Below, piece by piece: positions 32,803 through 44,038 of a stretch of 64,000 nt of DNA. Origin of the DNA: Usnea hakonensis (Eukaryota; Ascomycota; Lecanoromycetes; Lecanorales; Parmeliaceae). Numbering within the stretch: position 1 is the first letter of the stretch; each line of letters starts with the position of its first letter. Both the position numbers and the translations under genes were made by a program. The notes under the pieces are model-generated. The model made no database searches. It was given only the letters and a program-made list of their open reading frames with translations, and was not told where the DNA came from. The DNA is taken from the NCBI GenBank assembly GCA_013423325.1, contig BLJB01000055.1, positions 292,508 through 356,507 of the forward strand. Reading direction: 5' to 3'.

Positions 32803-34418
32803 TCATGATCCGTTACCCAGCAACGGCTGAGTCTCTCCATCTTCTTTCTCACCCTTGGGCATTCCACGGAAGTCACCTTTATCCACTTTGAGCACACTCC
32901 AGGTGCCGTGCTCCTTGGCATCTTCAAAGAAAGTTTGGTTTTCTTCAAAAGATCTGCCTCCAGTCTCTGGGGAATAGACCTGCAAGACTTGTCAGTATAT
33001 GTGGGTGGGATTTGATTTTGGAAGAGGGCTTACCCAGGTCCACCACGCGGCAAAGAGGTTTGTGGCGGCAAAGACCAGGAAAAGCCAATAGCTCAGATTG
33101 TTGAAGCCGATAGGTGTCAGGAGGGTGACCGCAAAGTTGGCAAGCCCCCAGATGATAACCGACACGGCTGAGCCTTGAGCGCGGGATGTGGAGGGGAAGA
33201 TCTCCGTTGGAATCAACCAGGGCTGAGACAGCCAGCCGATGCCAAAGATTCCCGTTGCTATGAATAGGACAACGCTACCCACGATGGCGACTGGCATATC
33301 GGGGATATCAAGTTGCTTGGCGTTCTGTGCCAGTCCACCGAGCAGGGTGAGGATCAGAAAGGAAATCGCCATCCCAAACGCTCCACTAACCATCATTACG
33401 CGTCTGCCCAGACGGTCAATCAGTAGCCATGCAAAGGTCATCATGAAGAAGTAGGATATGTAGTTGCCCTGCGTCAGGTATTCTGATTCGGTAACGCCAA
33501 GGCCCAAGAGTTCAAAGATCTGTGGACCGTAGACACTGACGGCGCCATAACCTGTCAATGCTTGATTGACTTGACCCATGACGGTCACCATTGTTGGATG
33601 AAATTGAGTGCTTCCAGGCCATATCATATCATTGTAGCCAACGGCGTGACTTGATTCCTCCTCATGGGCCTTTTTGAGCTCATCGAATTTCCCTTGCATT
33701 TCGTCTTCACCATAGATGTCCGTCAGTGCCGTCTTAGCATCCTCTTCTTTTCCGTTGAAGATGAACCATCGGGGCGTCTCTGGGAGGCGGTATATGAAGG
33801 ACAAGAGCAGGACAGGGTAGATCTGCATGGCAATGATGGGTATACGCCAAGCTGGTAACCGTTAGCTGGGGGTAATGAAGAAGCCTCAGAGACCATACCC
33901 CATTCGTTGGTCTTCCCGAGGCCTTGGGTGACACCAAGATTGATGGCAAAGGCCATGTTTAGACCAAAGATATTCGACTGGAACTCCTTTGCCAAAGCTT
34001 CACCTCGCCCGCCCTCGGAATTCAGCTCAGACGAGTAGACGGGAATGACGGCATCGACGCCACCAACGCCCAGGCCCATGATGATGCGTCCCAGAAACAT
34101 CGTAGTCATTGCACCCTTACTGTAACCCAGGCCCGCAACGAACATGAGCAGATTGCCCAGAGCAGTCACTGATAGACAAGCAAAAATACTGGGCTTTCTG
34201 CCTCCCTTATCTGCCAACAGACTGGCAAAGACAGCCCCAACTGCACAGCCGAGGTAGTAGACGGAGACGATGACACCAACGAGCGGATCTTCCTCCTTGA
34301 TGCCCATGGTGCTTAGGTAGTCAAGGTTGGTATTGATCAAAGACATCATACCCTGATCGTAGCCATAAAGGGCGATGGCAGTGGCGGAAAAGATTACGAT
34401 TTCTCTTTTCTTGTCCAT
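32803..34418 (-). CDS. MFS sugar transporter
   Basis: Three exons (34418-33899, 33851-33034, 32979-32803) with 47- and 54-base introns give 504 residues. The start is MDKKREIV; the frame upstream depends on a GTG. Sugar-porter signatures appear in order: ALYGYDQGMMS in helix 1, DKGGRKPS loop 2-3, GRIIMGLGVGG, PVYSSEL, then NEWAWRIP restored by splicing. Next come PETPRWFI at the end of helix 6, LIDRLGRRVMM and PTEIFPSTSRAQGSA. The carboxyl exon reads VYSPETGGRSFEE, the closing PETxGxxxEE motif. Twelve membrane helices are expected at the plasma membrane. The usual PESPR is here PETPR, a common variant. The sugar specificity is unknown. Confidence 0.92.
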
Positions 34419-35044
34419 CTTGGCGGTGATACTGGAGAATGGCCCACTTGTCACTCTCAGAGCCGTCGACAGTGATTTTTGCAGGAGAATGTGCGAGGCT
34501 TAGGAGGCCATATTTGAATGTATGGTTTGATTGGTAGAACCGCTGAAAAATTTTCGGTGCACAAGGTCGTGTCTAATAAGGCAAGTAGTTACTTACTAGT
34601 ACCTTATTTCTCCACATGACACATGACTTGGCAGGCGGGGCTTCCAGGACCCTGTCAATCCCCGTTCAATCTGAGCAAGGAACAAGGCTATGAGATCTTC
34701 GCTCCCCTAGATTTGTGGTAACATACACGGGTAGTAGCCTCGGTAGCCTCACAGTCTATGCCAAGGCAGGCAATAGAGAAATATGATTCGTCTAAGAAGC
34801 GAATCTATTGAGGAACGATGATGTGAGAGCTATAAAACGCCCGAAAAAGCGCGCCGAGAAGCCGACAGGCGATGGCCGTAGTGAGATTAGTAGATCTCCT
34901 AACTTCTTACGTACTAGGTAGCTCACAGCAATCTGTCAACGCTTGGCAACCAACAAATCTTCGTCGCCCATCAACAATTGTATCCGGCTGTGTCATCATT
35001 ATTTCCTTTGTTTGAAAGACCATTTCGTTACTACTAGCACAATT
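34419..35044. other. Divergent promoter region
   Basis: Lies between the sugar transporter (minus) and the WW-domain gene (plus). No gene seen. Confidence 0.5.
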
Positions 35045-35857
35045 ATGCCAACCACCAAGCCTTCATCAGACCCGGTCAGCGAGGGAAGCAGCTCTCGAGC
35101 CGAAGCTGCGGAAGCTACATCTGACCGCGGAGAAGAGGAGGCCCCTGGGGTACACGAAGTGGGGGTCACGGAACTAGAAGCCCCTCATAGAGCATCTTTG
35201 ACTACGGCATCTGCGCCACCACTGCCCGAGGAGAAAGAAAAGGCAGCACCTCCTCTGCCAATGGAAACAGCACCTAGGCAAGATGACGGTTGGGATCCGG
35301 TTTGGGATGACACTGCCCAAGCTTACTACTTCTACAACCGCTTCACTCAACAGTCACAATGGACTAACCCTCGCGTACCGGACGCCACACAACTTGCAGC
35401 ACCAGGCGTTGGCAACTACGACAGAAAATCGGACAGACCTCCAGGAACGGAAGATCTAGCACCAGTAACCCAAAGGCCACACGGAGGATACGATCCAGCA
35501 GTCCACGGCGACTATGACCCCACTGCTTCTTATGCACAAGAGCAACAGGCGCCGGAAGAAGTGAATGGACAGCCTGCTGATCCTGCCGCTATCTATACGG
35601 CGACTGGGGTGTTCAATCGTTTCACGGGAAAATGGCAGCCACATGATATCAACCCGGAGAACCATAATGATGAGAATAAGAGCAAGCGGCAGATGAGTGC
35701 CTTCTTTGACGTAGACGCTGCGGCAAATAGTCATAATGGGAAGAGTCTGAAGGCGGAGAGAAGCGGGAAAAAGTTGACCAAACAGGAATTGAAGGCTTTC
35801 AAGGAAAAGAGGAAAGAGAAGAAAGAAGAAAAAAGACGCGCTTGGTTACGGGATTGA
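35045..35857 (+). CDS. WW-domain protein
   Basis: A 270-residue intronless reading from the ATG of MPTTKPSS; the frame upstream depends on a TTG. One WW domain lies near residues 82-110, with the first tryptophan in DGWDPVWDD, the aromatic core AYYFYNRF and the second tryptophan in QWTNP. WW domains bind proline-rich ligands. A PxxP stretch precedes it (APPLPEEKEK). The C-terminal 65 residues are a conserved-looking block, MSAFFDVDAAANSHNGKSLK, then a strongly basic helix ending KRRAWLRD. Its arrangement resembles fungal WW proteins that act around RNA processing, but that role is inferred. It probably localises to the nucleus through its basic tail. Confidence 0.85.
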   Translation: MPTTKPSSDPVSEGSSSRAEAAEATSDRGEEEAPGVHEVGVTELEAPHRASLTTASAPPLPEEKEKAAPPLPMETAPRQDDGWDPVWDDTAQAYYFYNRFTQQSQWTNPRVPDATQLAAPGVGNYDRKSDRPPGTEDLAPVTQRPHGGYDPAVHGDYDPTASYAQEQQAPEEVNGQPADPAAIYTATGVFNRFTGKWQPHDINPENHNDENKSKRQMSAFFDVDAAANSHNGKSLKAERSGKKLTKQELKAFKEKRKEKKEEKRRAWLRD

Positions 35858-36177
35858 CTGATCACAAGTGGATGCGGCGTGAATTGTACATATATCATGC
35901 TTTCCAGCGAGGGCGTCTTGTCTTGATGCTTTCGGACTGCTGTTGGCCTGCATCCGCGGAGTTGTTGAAGCCGACTCTTGTTCAGGCTCTTATAGGATGA
36001 AGTAAGAGAACTCAGACAATTCAATATATACGCATACTTCCAAACATTAGTCTAAGAATTATTCTTGTACTGTACTTTAAAAATTGGCTCGAAAGAATTG
36101 TAGTGCTCAGGACCCGCTTCATCTTGCCATGACTTCCGATTTCCCGGTCCGCATCACAACCAATTCTTCCCATTAAT
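35858..36177. other. Short intergenic region
   Basis: Terminator of the WW gene and promoter of the ankyrin gene. No gene seen. Confidence 0.5.
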
Positions 36178-36807
36178 ATGTCCTCCGCAACTCTCTCTAC
36201 TCTTACTGTAGACGACATTGATGACCTTCTCTTTTTAGCCCGTCTCGGCGAGACCACAGAGCTAAAGGCAGCCATCAATCTATTCGCCAAAACCCTATCC
36301 AAAACTCCGCACACAATTCTTGCAGCAGCCGTGAATAAGGATAGTAGCAATGGGCTGCTACATATGGCTGCTGCAAATGGGCACGTAGGTCTGTTCTCCT
36401 GGATGTTTCGTGTCTTCTGGTGCTGCACCACTAAAAATGATCTAGATACATTAAAAGAACTCCTCACCCTCTTAGCCTCCAGCCAGACCATCTCACTCAA
36501 TCTCCAAAATGCATCAGGCAATACGCCCCTCCACTGGGCAGCTCTCAATGGCCACTTGCCCGCCGTTAAGCTACTCATAGAAGCCGGAGCAGATCCATCG
36601 GTCATGAACAGGGCAGGGAAAGATGCCGTGTACGAGGCCGAAGCTAATGAGAAGAATGAGGTTGCTGCCTGGCTACTCACAGAGGGAAAGGGCCTGGAGA
36701 GTGCGGTCGGCGTTGATCTCGATCAGCCTGCACCAGGAGTACAGGAAGAGGCCGATGCGGAAGAACAGTCTGAGGAGGTGACGAAAAAGGAGGAGATGGA
36801 AGAGTAG
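36178..36807 (+). CDS. Ankyrin-repeat protein (Yar1-like)
   Basis: Two exons (36178-36388, 36446-36807) give 190 residues. The 57-base intron is a multiple of three without an in-frame stop, so an unspliced reading also looks intact. Removing it joins HMAAANGHV to DTLKELLTLL, a perfect ankyrin helix pair, whereas retaining it inserts 19 hydrophobic residues. A second repeat reads NASGNTPLHWAALNGHLPAVKLLIEAGADPS (positions spread over about 31 residues). The C-terminus is acidic (EEADAEEQSEEVTKKEEMEE). The arrangement of two ankyrin repeats plus acidic tail recalls yeast Yar1, the chaperone of ribosomal protein uS3. That assignment is by architecture only. Confidence 0.85.
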   Translation: MSSATLSTLTVDDIDDLLFLARLGETTELKAAINLFAKTLSKTPHTILAAAVNKDSSNGLLHMAAANGHVGLFSWMFRVFWCCTTKNDLDTLKELLTLLASSQTISLNLQNASGNTPLHWAALNGHLPAVKLLIEAGADPSVMNRAGKDAVYEAEANEKNEVAAWLLTEGKGLESAVGVDLDQPAPGVQEEADAEEQSEEVTKKEEMEE

Positions 36808-38594
36808 CCTCTGATCAAGAATTCAAAATCAACACACGATGTTGGTGGGCTAGCACTATAGGTTCTAGGGACCTCATCATTTCTAGCCTGCGACGACACT
36901 GGGAATCTACAGCGCAATACATGCACCTTGTGGCTAGCTGCTCCTTCTCGCCGCGGCCGGCTACAGCATCGTACCAGCACAAAATGATGAGAAGGCAGGC
37001 GGTTTATGGAACGGAGGACTGGAATCCTGCATTGCGTCTGGGCTTCCCAGCACGCGAGATTTGGGTACAGTCACGGGTACTCAAGGAACTTCGCGGCATG
37101 ATAACGAAGCTTCACCAATACAACATCTTGAATGGTCTGGGAGATACCTCTTTGCAAGAATATCCGTGAAGGCGACATTGAGGACGTCGATGGGCTTTGG
37201 GGTTGGCATGACGTCTCGTTGTGGGCTGTCTCGACTGTCCGCACAAAGGTCTACCACTACATCCCGGAGAAGCTCAAGATCGATTCCAATCTCATTAAAA
37301 GGTGGCAAGGGATGGCTACGATGCTATGCTGCCGAGTCTTCTGGGTATGCTATGACCTGTTTCAAACCAGAAAGGCTTTTCATTGTACGACTTCCAATGA
37401 TATATCATCGTGAAATGGATTTGAGTGGGTTATTGACGTTTCTTCAAAGTCTGACTATCCAGGGGAATCTGTCGACCCTCGGAGAAACGTGTAATTACAG
37501 CGAGAAAGAGCCGATCCCACCGTTGGCCTTCGGCGCTGGTCACTCGGGATTCTGCATGCTCATCCGTGTCATAATACGAGGGACAGTAAGATTGTGACAT
37601 GCGTCGTTGACTGGGTTTGAGATTCCACACGTTTACGACAGAAAAGCTAGAGCTTGTTGATAGCGAGGTACCCGACCCTGTATCGTAATTTTGGACGATG
37701 CAGAGGCAATTGGCCGGGACTGTAGAGGTAATGATGACCGGTATTGAGGCCCGATAAGCAAGGAGAATTTAAAGAGTATCGCTTACGAGACTTTCTGGGA
37801 CATTTGGTCTCAGCATTACCACTATTCGGACTACTTTGACTACTTTGACTGCTCTATTCTGAGTCCACACAAGTGCACACTGGGTCAAAATACAGCTGCA
37901 ACGTAGAATGTCAAAGAAGAATGTCGTGGAGGTTCATTAGGGCCACTTACAGGCTGCTAATTTTAGCACTCCTCGTCTCTAGCACGGAGCCTCAACTTTT
38001 CCTTTTCCTGGAGGACTCGCGTGTATTAATAAAGGCTAGGCTTTGAAGGAACCCCCGTTCAATAATAGCGGTCTTACCTGCTTTTGAGATCTAGGAAATC
38101 TCATGCGTGGGAACAACTATAGGTACTGTTGTAGCTAAAGCCGGGATCTTGAAACGCTTCTCTAGGCGTCGGGGCTGTGCGCGAATCCCCCACCCCCTCC
38201 GCGGCGGCGCAGCCCAAATCCTACCCATTCAAAACACACCAAAATACAATGCACGGCCATCCAACGAGGCTGAAGGCGTCTCGAATTGACTCCTGTAGGC
38301 TGCAGCTTTGTGTATATCGCAGATCATATGCGCTGATCGGACCCACTGAATAACCGTGCACGAGAATGGCTGCAACGAGAACGAGCTATTATGGTGGGGG
38401 CTGTGTCTCCGTGTCATCGCATACAACATATATCACTTTGATTTATTCACCTTCGATCTCGCACTTTTTGATACTCTCAATCTTACCATCTGAGCTTTAA
38501 TTCTAAAGGATACTTGAGACACCTACACCTCTCATCCAGAGAAAACACCATCACACAAAGCCCCTCAAACCAGCCTCTCCAAAGCCTCGCAGCC
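36808..38594. other. Gene-poor stretch
   Basis: Several frames of 60-180 codons overlap between 36920 and 37600 on the plus strand, but none has a motif and they interrupt one another. They may be decayed coding sequence. I recognise nothing here. Confidence 0.4.
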
Positions 38595-39216
38595 ATGTCT
38601 ATTCTCTCTAGCCCTAGGTTCCTCTACTTCACCCGTATCGCCCAGCTTCTCTTCGGCGTCGGTTTCCTTATTCTCTTATGCTACTCCGGTGTTCACCGTG
38701 GCTGGTGGACTTCTATCAATGGTGCCCTGGCGGTAGGCGTCATAGCCTCAATCTTCACTTTCGCCCTCACTCTCCATAATCTCGTCACATATCACATGAA
38801 AAGCAATCCGTTTTCTGGAGGTTCCGTAAAACGAACGATGATCAGATTGGCTGCCGAGGCATTGGTTTTTCTGCTATGGATAGCAACGGCCGTGCTGATG
38901 CTGAGGCACAAGGGGGGATGTCCGGATGAGAACACAACGGACCATTATCCCGTGCACATCCCCAAGAATGAAAATGGGCTGAATGTTTGCGCCACAAGTG
39001 AGGACACTGGTAGACTGTGGACAGATCAGCCAAGGACGGAGTGGAACGTGGCTGTGGCATTTGACTTTGTAGAGATGTAAGCCTTGGTTCTATTCAATCA
39101 GTGCTGTTTGCACCGAGGCTAACGTGTGGGATAGTGTCGCCTTCATTCTCTCTGCATTCCTGGTCTTCAAGGACGATAGAGCGAGCAAGGTATCGGGCGG
39201 GACGAGCTACGCTTGA
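38595..39216 (+). CDS. Four-helix membrane protein (MARVEL-like)
   Basis: Two exons (38595-39076, 39135-39216) give 187 residues. The intron begins GTAAGC and ends GGATAG, and splicing completes the last helix as FDFVEIVAFILSAFLVF. Four hydrophobic segments are visible: IAQLLFGVGFLILLCYSG, GALAVGVIASIFTFALTL, RLAAEALVFLLWIATAVLML and the spliced fourth. The loop between helices 3 and 4 holds two cysteines. The size and spacing fit fungal MARVEL-domain proteins that sit in plasma membrane or vesicles. No catalytic residues are visible. The start is the ATG of MSILSSPR; the longer frame upstream depends on a TTG. Confidence 0.8.
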
Positions 39217-42200
39217 GCTAGACTGGCCAGCTGACACCGGATTGCATCAAAGAAGGCTTAAATGTAGGAAAGAGAGGATATGAGTGAGCATGAATTCTTG
39301 CCTGGAGAGCAGGTTTACGACATGATACCAATAGATGACATTTCGTGCAAATACTCGGATACCATGCGGTCCATTACTAATATGGTTATTCAAGTGTTGA
39401 TATTGATGAATTGGCTGTTATTATCTTGTTGACCCCCATTTTCAAGACTACTCTTAGTCCAAAGTCTTTTACATGTCATGCTTCTATCGCTGTCATCAGC
39501 CACGCGGTTCCGTGCTCATAGCGGGCACTAGACGACGAGTCAGCGCTCTGCTCATTGTGTTTCACAGCCATCAAGCTGGCTTCACGTTTTCAAAAAACAA
39601 TCCTCCTGCACACCGTAACATCTCGTACCCATTCACCTTATCAATTCCCGAATCTCTGCTATACCCCATCACCGCTGAAACGGGGCAGCATCCCCACTCG
39701 CATCTTCCCACACATCCAATCCCCCCAACCCCAATCCCCTCCTACCCCTTTCCTCCCCCCGCAAACCCCCAATCACGATTCTCACCCCAACGATACAGCA
39801 GCCTGAACGTACCTCTAGCCGCCAACCCCTTCCTTCCTTCACTCGCCCACCACTTATACAACAGCAACATCAAAAGCGCCTACTATATTTACAAAAAGAA
39901 GCTACGATATATACTCGCAACCCGACTCGATGCCGTGGCTGCATTGCTGTCTTCTTGGTGTTTTAGTGGACAGCGATTGGGACTTGTGATTCTTGTTGGA
40001 GGGGTTTGGTGGAGGAGATGGGGGGTGTGGTATCAGATCAGGTTCACGTTGTCTGTCTTTTTGACCGAATGACCGACCTCGTGATTCAAACGCCAATTCT
40101 GTGTGTGACACACAGGTATTTCCGGGAAGGATTCGAGAAAGCTTTGCTACCTAGTTTCTTCCGTATCTATGCGAGATAGAAGTACTGGATAGCATTAAGG
40201 AAATGGTATTGAGGTTGTGGTGTTTCATAGAGTTGATATCGATGCCGCGTAGAGATTGGAATCTCACACGCGCGCTCATTGCAAAGAATTCGTTACTAAG
40301 ATACATACTTTTCCTCTCGCGCTATTATATCGGCGCCGCGGATCATACTCATGTTTTGAAGGTCGAGGAACTTGAGGCGGAAAAAATTGGTGCAGGGAGA
40401 ATAGTATTATGCCGCTTTTTTTGTAACTTCCACGGCGATCGAATGATCCCAAGACCAGTTGAACTCTACATCCTAAACCTATACAGCTCGCTCTGTGAGA
40501 CACGCGTGTAAATTGCCCCCTTAAGTAATTGTTCGTCGAACTACGCAAAGCGCAGTGCGGAACCTTGTTGGGTTTTCAAAGACAATGTGGTTTCTAGAAC
40601 GGTGTGGGAGATGGCGCGGGGACGGGGGGGTTAGCTTTCGAGATGGGAATTTTGAGATGAGTGCGATGAGTGTTTGGAGGAGGGGGATTGGGGGTTGGTG
40701 GAAAGGGGGGGAGAGGGTCTTGAGGTTGGAGGGAGGGGAGGGTCTTTGCTGGGTCTGCGGATGTGGGTGTTTAGATTTTAGCTGTTCTTGTTGATGAGGG
40801 AGGGGCTTTGATTTAAAATTGGGTTTTTGGATATTTTAGGCTCTTGGGTGGGAGAGTATGGAGGGGTTTTTTACTTTGTGTCGTTTTCGTGGCGAAATGA
40901 AGCATTGCGCTCGTAGTCCCTGAAAATGAAATAGAGACGTGCGAGCCCAATATAAAATCTCATACCCTGTCCCTCCCGGTGTTCTCCGATGAGGCCGTAG
41001 GTAGATATATAACGAGGAAGACTCTTGGACACCCCTCACGTGACTCGAATTGCACTGCGTCGTGCCTTGGGTCATGAAGGTGTAAGTACGAGTGTAAGAT
41101 GGGCGGGCTGTGAGTGGAGAGGGGTTCGGGCGCATCATTTTATTTCCCCTTCAAGACGTCTCGGATTCGGACGACGGAAGAGGGTATCAGCAGCCCGATG
41201 TGTTGGCTTGAGTCATAGGCGCAGGGTTTGCGGCAGATGAAGTTGAGGCTTGTTGTGGAGATATTCGGAAAGACTAGATATATGTTGTACATGTTACCTG
41301 ACCGCGCGTTCTCCGCAGTACTGTATCAATGGCACCCCAAAAGACTCTCTTCCTCTCCCTCCAATCCAAAACCCAATACCCTCTCCTCCCCACTCAATCA
41401 CTCCTCCCCGTGCCAATCCAAACCTCTTCGCTTACTAATGCGCCCTCCAAAACACCATCATATCCGCCCCCGCTCCCACTCAAACCCAATTCGTCCTCTC
41501 GTAAATCGTAACTCGTAATTCGTAACTCGCTTCTTTCCCCGACGGCGCTACAGCGATGGCGAAAATATCTCCCCTTTCCCTCCCCACTTATCAACAATAT
41601 GGGTATATAGTAGATAGAATGTAAATTTGTCCAACATACAAGGGTCACGATTGATCACTCGGCTTCTCCAAAAAAAAGTACATCAACCACCCACCCTTCC
41701 AACCCACACTGCACTCTACCCCTCGCCTCGCCCAAACATCCCTCCCCTTCTCTTGCCCGTTGAACGATAGCGATACCAGTGGTGGGGCCGTCAAATCAAT
41801 CCCAGGGCTTATACGCTTATATCCCTGCTCCCCTCGTACACCTTGCCTAATGGAGAAGCCGCTAGTGAGATGATAGGAGGGGGATCCCTACGATACGAGT
41901 GACCAGTGGAACAAGGTATGTGGTGGTGGTTTTCGCTGGAGGATTGAATTGAACGGGTGGACATAGGAGATAGAAGCTCGGATTTTGGCGGAATAGGATT
42001 GGGTTTGTGTGAGAGTGAGGGTAGGGGTTATTTTTTTGGGGGGATGATTGGTGGGTTTGGGGGTTGTGCTTATGGTTATATGTGATGGGGCTGTCGATCT
42101 CTGCGTTATCTATTTCTCTCTCTCTCTCTCTCTTTCTCTGTCTCATGAATAAGTGTTTGGTAATGTATTGAGCATCCCCTCCTCGTCCTCTCAGATACGT

Positions 42201-42517
42201 ATATAAATCCCCCCTTTCACGCTCATTCATTCCTAAATCTCCACCTCTTTCTCCGACACTCAATCTACCCCTCAAAACACCACTCGCTTCATACATTTAT
42301 CAAGCATCCTCCCTCTTCATCCGATTCCTCCACAGCAGCTCATCTTACCAACGCTCACCCTCCCCAGAACCAACACCCAAAAATCGCTCGCGCCATCATC
42401 CCTCAATCCTCACAAATCGATTCCCGAAACAAATCCAACCAGTCAAACCTCCTACGAACCCCTCCTTCAAACAAACACATACCACAGAAAAACCCCTCCC
42501 ATCGACCGCCACCAACA
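39217..42517. other. Long intergenic region without an accepted gene
   Basis: Repetitive base composition dominates: C-rich 39670-39790, G-rich 40590-40760, and a CT-microsatellite at 42113-42133. Frames of up to 199 codons (39473-40072) have proline-rich, low-complexity readings expected from such composition. I accept no gene here. Confidence 0.5.
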
Positions 42518-42754
42518 ATGTCCATAAGCCACGGCCTAATCGTGTTCTTCGCCGTCCTCGGTGCCGGCTCCCTCGTCGTCACCGGCGCCGCCGTGAACCG
42601 CTTCTTCGGCTCAAACAACGACGCCGACGTTTGGCGTTCTCCGCATACAGAGCAGTTGGCATATATGCGTAAGGTGCGCATGCGGAACCTGGGGTGGGCG
42701 GAGAGGGAGGCGAGGAAGGGAGGGGGGGTGAGGAGTGTGCAGGTGGGGAGATAG
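42518..42754 (+). CDS. Small single-span membrane protein
   Basis: A 78-residue reading with ATG in favourable context (ACCAACAATGTCC). One membrane segment spans residues 6-28 (GLIVFFAVLGAGSLVVTGAAV), followed by a polar, basic C-terminus (RKVRMRNLGWAEREARKGG). Small proteins with this layout occur across filamentous ascomycetes, though I cannot name the family. The codon choice in the first half (CTC, GTC, GCC) is like that of expressed genes in the window, which supports coding. Confidence 0.6.
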   Translation: MSISHGLIVFFAVLGAGSLVVTGAAVNRFFGSNNDADVWRSPHTEQLAYMRKVRMRNLGWAEREARKGGGVRSVQVGR

Positions 42755-44038
42755 TGGTGTGTTGGTGGTGGTGATGGAAGAAGGGTATTGTGTAGGGAGG
42801 GGTGAAAGGAACTTTTTCACTTGGTAGGGGAAGGGATATCTTGGTTAGCGCTTTAGGGGACAAAGGGGAGACGTGGGTTTGGAATAGTGGTTGCCCTAAA
42901 TACAATGAGCATTCCACGCAGAATATTTGTCTGTTTCGCGATATCGTTAAGAGATTGGTCAGGCTGTTGTTTTGTTGGATTGCGTATAGAGTGCTGTTGT
43001 TTTGTTGGATTGCGTATAGAGGTGACACAATGGTAATTCTTAGATGCGTAAAAGATTACGTATTGCGGGCGATTGCGTTTAGTATTATCGTTCATGAAGG
43101 TAGACCCATTTCAACGCATTGGTGTCCGTTCTCGATATGTATGTCCAGTCCTGCACGGCACCGGAAGAGTATCTGGACAGTTCCTAGGCCCGTTCGCGGT
43201 AGAACACGGGTACCCATGAAGTCTGGATCATTTTTGGGCCCTCCTATGGCCTCGTGCTTTAAATCTCCGTCAAGTTGCAACCTCCAGCACAAGGGCCCTA
43301 GACTCTGCATACATTACGCAAAAGGTCGACATGGTGAGTGCGATCCGTATCTGGTGCTTGGTCTCTGCATGATTGTGACTTGATTGTTGAAGTCAATATA
43401 ATTCAATATAGTGCTCTATCCAAAGCTTTCGTTGGTGCCATCTTGTAATGGTCCAAAGATCATTTTGGTACGATGCATCCTTTCATTTGAAATGAAATAT
43501 CCATGTTCAGGGCTAGCCCGCCAGAATCAGTATATCGAGTATTCAGAGGGATAGGTAGAGAACAATGAAAGCAAACTGCCTGGTGGTATGTTGATCCGCA
43601 CTTATCATGATTCCACAGACAACATTTGCAATAGCCCAGATCCATACACACGGAGAGAGAACATCCGGCTTCATCCTCAAGATCAACCGGTTTGGCTTTC
43701 TCAGGGAAAAGCAAAGAAGGTGGCCCAATGCGACCGCTACAAGCAATCCTTGTTCGTCGGAACTCAAAGACTCATCGGACGATGAACCTTTCACCTATAC
43801 AACAAGCTTTTAGGCTAAAGCCAGAAGCGGAACGGACTTTTCGAGCTATGCCGAAAAAGGCACGCTTGTCGCCAATTGCTCGCCAGGGTCGCTTGGCTCG
43901 GCAGTCATAACTTGTGGACTTGATCAGACATTCCTTGGTCTGTAGCTATATATATATATGAAAATTCTTCCTGGAAACCTTGGTCTACTGCCGTCGTCGA
44001 GTATTCAAGATCTCCAACGCTTTCTTGATCCCCCGGTG
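42755..44038. other. Intergenic with a tandem duplication
   Basis: No gene seen. A 30-base direct duplication lies at 42963-43022. The right edge is promoter for the aminotransferase gene, including a (TA)n run near 43947. Confidence 0.5.
42963..43022 (+). repeat. Two-copy 30-base direct repeat
   Basis: The unit beginning GCTGTTGTTTTGTTGGATTG occurs twice with a 30-base period and almost no divergence, immediately adjacent. It has no coding context. Confidence 0.85.

Noticed and set aside
37061..37597. Plus-strand frames of 82-178 codons
   Set aside because: Three frames compete over the same bases with no recognisable family and no splice model that joins them.
39473..40072. Plus-strand frame of 199 codons
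   Set aside because: Proline-rich reading driven by C-rich DNA; no conserved-looking segment.
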